Shown here one piece after another: positions 6,792-10,258 of a stretch of 10,258 bases of DNA. Numbering within the stretch: position 1 is the first letter of the stretch; every line of letters begins with the position of its first letter. The stretch lies in contig JBCCQN010000263.1 of the NCBI GenBank assembly GCA_039024315.1, forward strand, positions 1 to 10,258. Reading direction: 5' to 3'. The translations under genes were made by a program, and so were the position numbers. The notes beneath the pieces are model-generated. The model made no database searches, was not told the origin of the DNA, and worked only from the letters and a program-made list of their open reading frames with translations. Source of the DNA: JBCAWW01 sp039024315 (lineage in GTDB: Bacteria; Bacteroidota; Bacteroidia; J057).

Positions 6792-8507
6792 CTAACGCTT
6801 CTTCTTTTGGCGACGCTTACGGTTTTTACGTGTTTTGGCGCTCTCTTCTCCTCTTTTGCGGTCAAATATCGGTTGATCTGCGGCAACTTGAAACACTTCT
6901 ATCGGCAAACCATCATAATGAGCATTGTTAAAGGATCTGCTAATTAGCTCCGAATAGCGTTCATCCACTTCAAAATAGGAGATTTTCTTCAGGATGGTGA
7001 TCTTACCGATTCGCATCTGGCGATCTCGTACATTTTGATTGATCAAACTGAGGAGACGGTTGACGTTGAGCTGTTGCTTGGCACCAACGTTGATCCTAAA
7101 GCGAGATACCTTACGATTTTGCTGACGGCCACCACGACCATCTCTATCTCGATCTCGACCATAACGATCGTCTCTACGAGAACTTACGTTTAGGTCAGGC
7201 GCACCTTGGTAAGTATAGAGCAAACCTTTGAGCTCACGATATAAAAAGCGATTGATTAGTTCATCGCGATCTAGGTCTGCCAAGCCAGCTTGAATCTCGT
7301 TGAGATATTGCTCTAGTTGAGCGGCATGATAGTCCATCTCGCGGATCGAACGAACCGTTGAGCGAAGCTTCATCCCAATAATCTCATCTCCAGTCGGTAC
7401 CGAACCTCTAATAAAGGTTTTACCTGACATCCTTTCTAGCGTACGAATCTTACGGTTCTCGCGGCTATGAATAATGGCGATAGAAATCCCTTCTTTACCA
7501 GCGCGCCCAGTACGACCACTACGGTGGATGTAAACTTCCGGATCATCAGGTAATTCATAATTGATGACGTGCGTAAGATCATTTACATCCAGACCACGAG
7601 CGGCCACATCAGTCGCCACCAAGATATTTTCCTGGCGTTCGCGAAAGCGGTACATCACATTGTCGCGTTGCGCTTGGGATAAATCCCCAGAGATAGCGAC
7701 CGAAGCAAAGCCATCTGCATTTAACTTGCGAGCCACATGATTGGTATCTCGGCGTGTACGGCAAAATACAATCCCGTAAAAATCATCTATGCTCGTCAGA
7801 ATACGACGAAGCGCAGCATAGCGATCTCGTGCAGATACCTGATAATAATGATGCTCTACTTTCTTGGCACCGGCATTTTTACTCCCCACCGTAATTTCGA
7901 AGGGATCAGTCATATAGCGTTTTGCAATACGAGCTACCTGTGGGGCCATAGTAGCTGAGAACAGCAGGGTTTGGCGTTCGGCTGGAGCCGCTTCCAAAAT
8001 AGAATCCAAATCCTGCTGAAAGCCCATATTGAGCATTTCATCGGCCTCATCTAAGACGACATACTTGATCTCAGAGAGGTCTAACTCGCCGCGATGGATC
8101 AAATCCAATACGCGGCCGGGCGTACCGGCGACGATAGAAACGCCTCTTTTTAAGGCCTTGATTTGATTGTAAATCGGCGTACCCCCATAAACTGATATAA
8201 TGGGCAGTTTCCCCTTATGCTTGGCAAAAGATTGCAGATCCTTGGTGATCTGAATCGCCAATTCACGGGTAGGGCTCAGGACAATGGCCTGAGGGACATC
8301 CACGTTTTCATCTACCATCTGCACGAGAGGTAGGCCAAAGGCTGCCGTCTTGCCAGTACCAGTTTGGGCAAGGGCGATCAAATCCTGCTGATGCTCGAGA
8401 ATTTGGGGGATAGCCTGGGTTTGAATGGGAGTTGGTGCTTCAAATCCCAATTTGGTGATAGCTGAAATGATTTCTGCATCCAGCCCTAAACTTTCAAATG
8501 TTGACAT
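6792..8507 (-). CDS. DEAD-box ATP-dependent RNA helicase with DbpA-type RNA-binding domain
   Basis: A 571-residue RNA helicase of the DeaD/CsdA group, which remodels RNA during ribosome assembly and at low temperature. Motifs counted from ATG 8507: Q-motif region PTPIQ 25-29, motif I AQTGTGKT 47-54, Ia PTREL 79-83, TPGR 129-132, DEAD 153-156, SAT 184-186, and in the second RecA domain VATDVAARGLD 297-307 and HRSGRTGRAG 328-337. An Arg/Asp/Gly-rich linker (about 444-461) leads to a DbpA-like domain (about 467-540, starting SRFRINVGAKQQ), which in relatives binds rRNA. A lysine/arginine tail of about 20 residues ends the protein. The frame extends to a GTG at 8528, but that codon overlaps the GGAGG sequence and the family consensus begins at MSTFESLGL, so 8507 is preferred. 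A Bacteroidota -7 box lies about 75 bases upstream. It probably shares a transcript with hflX. Confidence 0.95.
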   Translation of the reverse strand: MSTFESLGLDAEIISAITKLGFEAPTPIQTQAIPQILEHQQDLIALAQTGTGKTAAFGLPLVQMVDENVDVPQAIVLSPTRELAIQITKDLQSFAKHKGKLPIISVYGGTPIYNQIKALKRGVSIVAGTPGRVLDLIHRGELDLSEIKYVVLDEADEMLNMGFQQDLDSILEAAPAERQTLLFSATMAPQVARIAKRYMTDPFEITVGSKNAGAKKVEHHYYQVSARDRYAALRRILTSIDDFYGIVFCRTRRDTNHVARKLNADGFASVAISGDLSQAQRDNVMYRFRERQENILVATDVAARGLDVNDLTHVINYELPDDPEVYIHRSGRTGRAGKEGISIAIIHSRENRKIRTLERMSGKTFIRGSVPTGDEIIGMKLRSTVRSIREMDYHAAQLEQYLNEIQAGLADLDRDELINRFLYRELKGLLYTYQGAPDLNVSSRRDDRYGRDRDRDGRGGRQQNRKVSRFRINVGAKQQLNVNRLLSLINQNVRDRQMRIGKITILKKISYFEVDERYSELISRSFNNAHYDGLPIEVFQVAADQPIFDRKRGEESAKTRKNRKRRQKKKR

Positions 8508-8522
8508 ATAATATGCTTTCCC

Positions 8523-8533
8523 AATCACCTCCC
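8523..8533 (-). promoter_or_regulatory. Strong Shine-Dalgarno-like sequence upstream of the helicase
   Basis: On the minus strand the bases GGGAGGTGATT match the 3' end of 16S rRNA almost perfectly. The core GGAGG (8532-8528) ends 20 bases before the ATG at 8507, which is farther than the usual 5-9 bases, and it overlaps the GTG at 8528-8526. It may be used with a non-standard start, serve as a standby site, or be fortuitous. Bacteroidota genes generally rely little on this signal, which makes its strength notable. Confidence 0.4.
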
Positions 8534-8581
8534 GCCAATTTTTGGAGCCTTATTTCAGCCAGGAAGTGGATAATGATCCGG

Positions 8582-8589
8582 CAAAGGTA
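8582..8589 (-). promoter_or_regulatory. Bacteroidota -7 promoter box for the helicase operon
   Basis: Read on the minus strand the bases are TACCTTTG, an exact match to the Bacteroidota consensus TAnnTTTG. Transcription would start a few bases downstream (about 8575), leaving a leader of roughly 70 bases before ATG 8507. No clear TTTG -33 box is found at the usual distance; that position falls in the A-run of the overlapping inverted repeat. Confidence 0.55.
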
Positions 8590-8594
8590 CGTTT

Positions 8595-8624
8595 ATTTAG
8601 TGATCTTTTTTACGATCCCTAAAT
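8595..8624. promoter_or_regulatory. 30-base near-perfect inverted repeat in the divergent promoter region
   Basis: The arms ATTTAG-T-GATC (8595-8605) and GATC-C-CTAAAT (8614-8624) match at 10 of 11 positions, with one central mismatch and an 8-base spacer TTTTTTAC. It lies five bases upstream of the TACCTTTG box and covers the -33 area of the helicase promoter, where an operator for a dimeric regulator would sit. It could also form a hairpin in a transcript, but no gene ends here, so a terminator role is unlikely. Regulator unknown. Confidence 0.45.
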
Positions 8625-8675
8625 ATCCTCTGCTTTATTCGTAACTTCGTTGCGCATTAAGGACGGTATAATTTC

Positions 8676-9704
8676 TTGTTAAAGACGCTACCCATAGCAC
8701 AATTCCTGCCAATATACTGGCAGGGAGATTCAATTTTGATTGACGTCAGAGCCCCCAAAGAATTTACTAAGGGGCACATAGCTGGCGCCATCAACATCCC
8801 TCTATTTAAAGACGAAGAGCGGGCCGAAATTGGCACCCTCTACAAACAAAAAGGCCGCAATGATGCATTCCTTAAAGGTTTGGAAATTGTCGGTCCTAAA
8901 ATGGAAGGTTTTGTCAGAGAACTACAAAATCAAGGCCAAACTAATAAGGTATTAGTACATTGTTGGCGTGGGGGAATGAGAAGCCAGAGCATGGCGATGT
9001 TGTGGCAGATGGCTGGCTTTGAGGTAAGCGTTCTGCAAGGCGGTTACAAAGCTTATCGACAGCAAGTACAAGCCACTTTTGCCCAAAAGTGGGACCTAAG
9101 GATGATAGGAGGCAGTACGGGTTGTGGCAAGACGGATATTTTGAAATCCCTGCGGAAACTAGGCCAGCAAGTCCTCGACCTTGAGGCTGTCGCCAATCAT
9201 AGGGGTTCCGCTTTCGGAGGAATCGGTTTAGATAAACAACCCAGTGTCGAACAGTTTGAAAATGACTGCTTCGAGATACTACGGCAGTATGATGCTCAAA
9301 AACCGCTTTGGGTAGAAGATGAAAGTCATTCGATCGGTAGCGTCTATATCCCTTCTCCTTTTTGGGAGCAGATGAAAGTAGCGCCTACTTATGTGCTAGA
9401 TATTCCTTTTTCTCTGCGCGCAGAACGCTTAATCAAGGAGTATGGCAGCTATTCCAAGGAGGATGTCAGCAAAGCTCTTGGTAAAATCAAAAAGCGCCTA
9501 GGGGGCAAAAGCTATCAAGATGCCTTAGCTGCGGTAGAAGCGGATGATCCCAACAAATTGATTAGCCTAACCTTAGCCTATTACGATAAGGCCTATCGCT
9601 ACGCCCTCAGCAAGAGAAAGACCAGCGCCAAACACCATTTAAACATAAATGTAGACCAGCCTTCACAAACAGCACAATTGTTGCTCAACCTAAACACGAA
9701 ATAG
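8676..9704 (+). CDS. mnmH: tRNA 2-selenouridine synthase MnmH (SelU/YbbB)
   Basis: A 342-residue two-domain enzyme that converts the wobble 5-substituted 2-thiouridine of tRNAs for Lys, Glu and Gln to 2-selenouridine, by way of a geranylated intermediate, using selenophosphate. The N-terminal rhodanese domain (about 1-130) carries IDVRAPKEF at 22-30, KGHIAGAINIPL at 32-43 and the catalytic Cys96 in HCWRGGMRS. The C-terminal P-loop domain has GGSTGCGKTD at 145-154, DLEAVANHRGSAFGG at 168-182 and EDESHSIGSVYIP at 214-226. Length is close to the usual 350-370. The start is TTG at 8676: an in-frame TAA lies at 8658-8660, and the first in-frame ATG would remove most of the rhodanese domain. AAGGA at 8659-8663 could serve as a distant ribosome binding site. 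TAACTTCG (8642-8649) is a one-mismatch -7 box. selD follows after 11 bases, so the two are surely one operon. Confidence 0.96.
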   Translation: MLKTLPIAQFLPIYWQGDSILIDVRAPKEFTKGHIAGAINIPLFKDEERAEIGTLYKQKGRNDAFLKGLEIVGPKMEGFVRELQNQGQTNKVLVHCWRGGMRSQSMAMLWQMAGFEVSVLQGGYKAYRQQVQATFAQKWDLRMIGGSTGCGKTDILKSLRKLGQQVLDLEAVANHRGSAFGGIGLDKQPSVEQFENDCFEILRQYDAQKPLWVEDESHSIGSVYIPSPFWEQMKVAPTYVLDIPFSLRAERLIKEYGSYSKEDVSKALGKIKKRLGGKSYQDALAAVEADDPNKLISLTLAYYDKAYRYALSKRKTSAKHHLNINVDQPSQTAQLLLNLNTK

Positions 9705-9715
9705 ACAAACACTGA

Positions 9716-10258
9716 ATGAATACGAACGAGCCTATTAGATTGACACAGTATAGTCATGGAGCCGGATGTGGATGCAAAATTTCGCCTCAAGTATTGGATA
9801 AGATCCTTCACACTTCGCAGCACATTTTGCCTAATCCAGACTTATTAGTGGGCAATGATACCAGAGATGATGCGGCAGTATATGATTTAGGAGACGGCAC
9901 GGCGATCATCAGTACGACTGATTTTTTTATGCCAATCGTAGATGATGCTTTTGACTTTGGCCGCATTGCATCCGTCAATGCCATCAGTGATGTCTATGCG
10001 ATGGGGGGAAGTCCAATTATGGCGATTGCGATCTTGGGTTGGCCCGTAGATAAACTGCCACCAGAGGCAGCACAGCAAGTTTTGGAAGGTAGTAGAGCCG
10101 TTTGTAGTGAATTAGGTATCCCTTTAGCGGGTGGTCATAGTATCGATAGTCCGGAGCCTATTTTTGGATTGGCGGTTACTGGCAGAGTCAATGTAGCCAA
10201 CATCCGTAAAAACGGGGGAGCGGTAGCCGGCAGCAAATTATTTTTGACCAAACCAATC
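9716..10258 (+). CDS. selD: Selenide, water dikinase SelD (N-terminal 181 codons, cut by the right edge)
   Basis: SelD makes selenophosphate from selenide and ATP, releasing AMP and phosphate; selenophosphate is the selenium donor for MnmH. The visible part starts with RLTQYSHGAGCGCK and is very close to the E. coli protein along its whole length. Catalytic Cys18 (TGT 9767-9769) and Lys21 (AAA 9776-9778) are present, with Cys20 beside them. Family blocks follow in order: NDTRDDAAVYDLGDGT from residue 44, STTDFFMPIVDDAFDFGRIA, AMGGSPIMAIAILGWP, LAGGHSIDSPEPIFGLAVTG, and LFLTKPI at the edge. The start is certain within a few codons, because TGA (9713-9715) directly precedes ATG 9716 in frame. 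It follows mnmH by 11 bases with no terminator. The active site is cysteine, not selenocysteine (no TGA codon at that place). About half of a typical 345-residue SelD is missing beyond the window. Confidence 0.97.
   Translation, partial: MNTNEPIRLTQYSHGAGCGCKISPQVLDKILHTSQHILPNPDLLVGNDTRDDAAVYDLGDGTAIISTTDFFMPIVDDAFDFGRIASVNAISDVYAMGGSPIMAIAILGWPVDKLPPEAAQQVLEGSRAVCSELGIPLAGGHSIDSPEPIFGLAVTGRVNVANIRKNGGAVAGSKLFLTKPI

Noticed and set aside
8508..8528. GTG at 8528 as the helicase start, adding seven residues
   Set aside because: The GTG overlaps the GGAGG sequence, leaving no spacing for ribosome binding, and the added residues (MIGKAYY) are not part of the family's N-terminus, which begins at MSTFESLGL.
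8667..8672. TATAAT hexamer just before mnmH, resembling a sigma-70 -10 box
   Set aside because: It ends only three bases before the start codon at 8676, so it could not drive a normal leader, and the main sigma factor of Bacteroidota recognises TAnnTTTG rather than TATAAT.
9599..9823. Minus-strand open frame spanning the mnmH-selD junction
   Set aside because: It overlaps two clear conserved genes on the opposite strand, and its translation shows no recognisable domain.

Overview
The window looks chromosomal and comes from a bacterium, most likely a member of the Bacteroidota. Three things suggest this. The divergent promoter region carries a perfect Bacteroidota-type -7 box (TAnnTTTG, here TACCTTTG). 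Most start codons lack a usable Shine-Dalgarno sequence. One intergenic gap holds a C-rich/G-rich palindromic element of a kind I recall from Bacteroidota genomes. The exact lineage cannot be fixed from the sequence; Saprospira-like is only a guess.

Layout. Bases 1-71 hold the last codons of a plus-strand gene, possibly an M14 zinc carboxypeptidase, followed by a gene-free convergent gap. Five genes then lie on the minus strand. Read in their own direction from right to left they are a DEAD-box RNA helicase (8507-6792), the GTPase HflX (6750-5545), a strong bidirectional hairpin terminator, an aldo/keto reductase (5445-4453), a class V alanine/serine-glyoxylate-type aminotransferase (4362-3247), an intergenic palindrome, and a large FAD plus Fe-S D-2-hydroxyacid dehydrogenase (3120-259). 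To the right of a divergent promoter region (8508-8675) the plus strand carries mnmH (selU), a tRNA 2-selenouridine synthase, and selD, selenide water dikinase, which runs off the right edge.

How the genes work together. SelD makes selenophosphate and MnmH uses it to replace sulfur with selenium at the wobble 2-thiouridine of certain tRNAs, so the right end is a compact two-gene tRNA selenation pathway. The helicase and HflX both act on ribosomes (50S maturation and rescue of stalled or stressed ribosomes) and probably form an operon ending at the terminator. The aminotransferase and the GlcD/YdiJ-like dehydrogenase could cooperate in 2-hydroxyacid and glyoxylate metabolism (glycolate to glyoxylate to glycine), but that link is inferred from adjacency and family only.

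I saw no rRNA, tRNA, CRISPR array, insertion sequence, phage gene or defence island. The gene content is ordinary housekeeping and metabolism. The most unusual material is in the non-coding gaps and in the selenium operon. I found no convincing undescribed multi-gene system.
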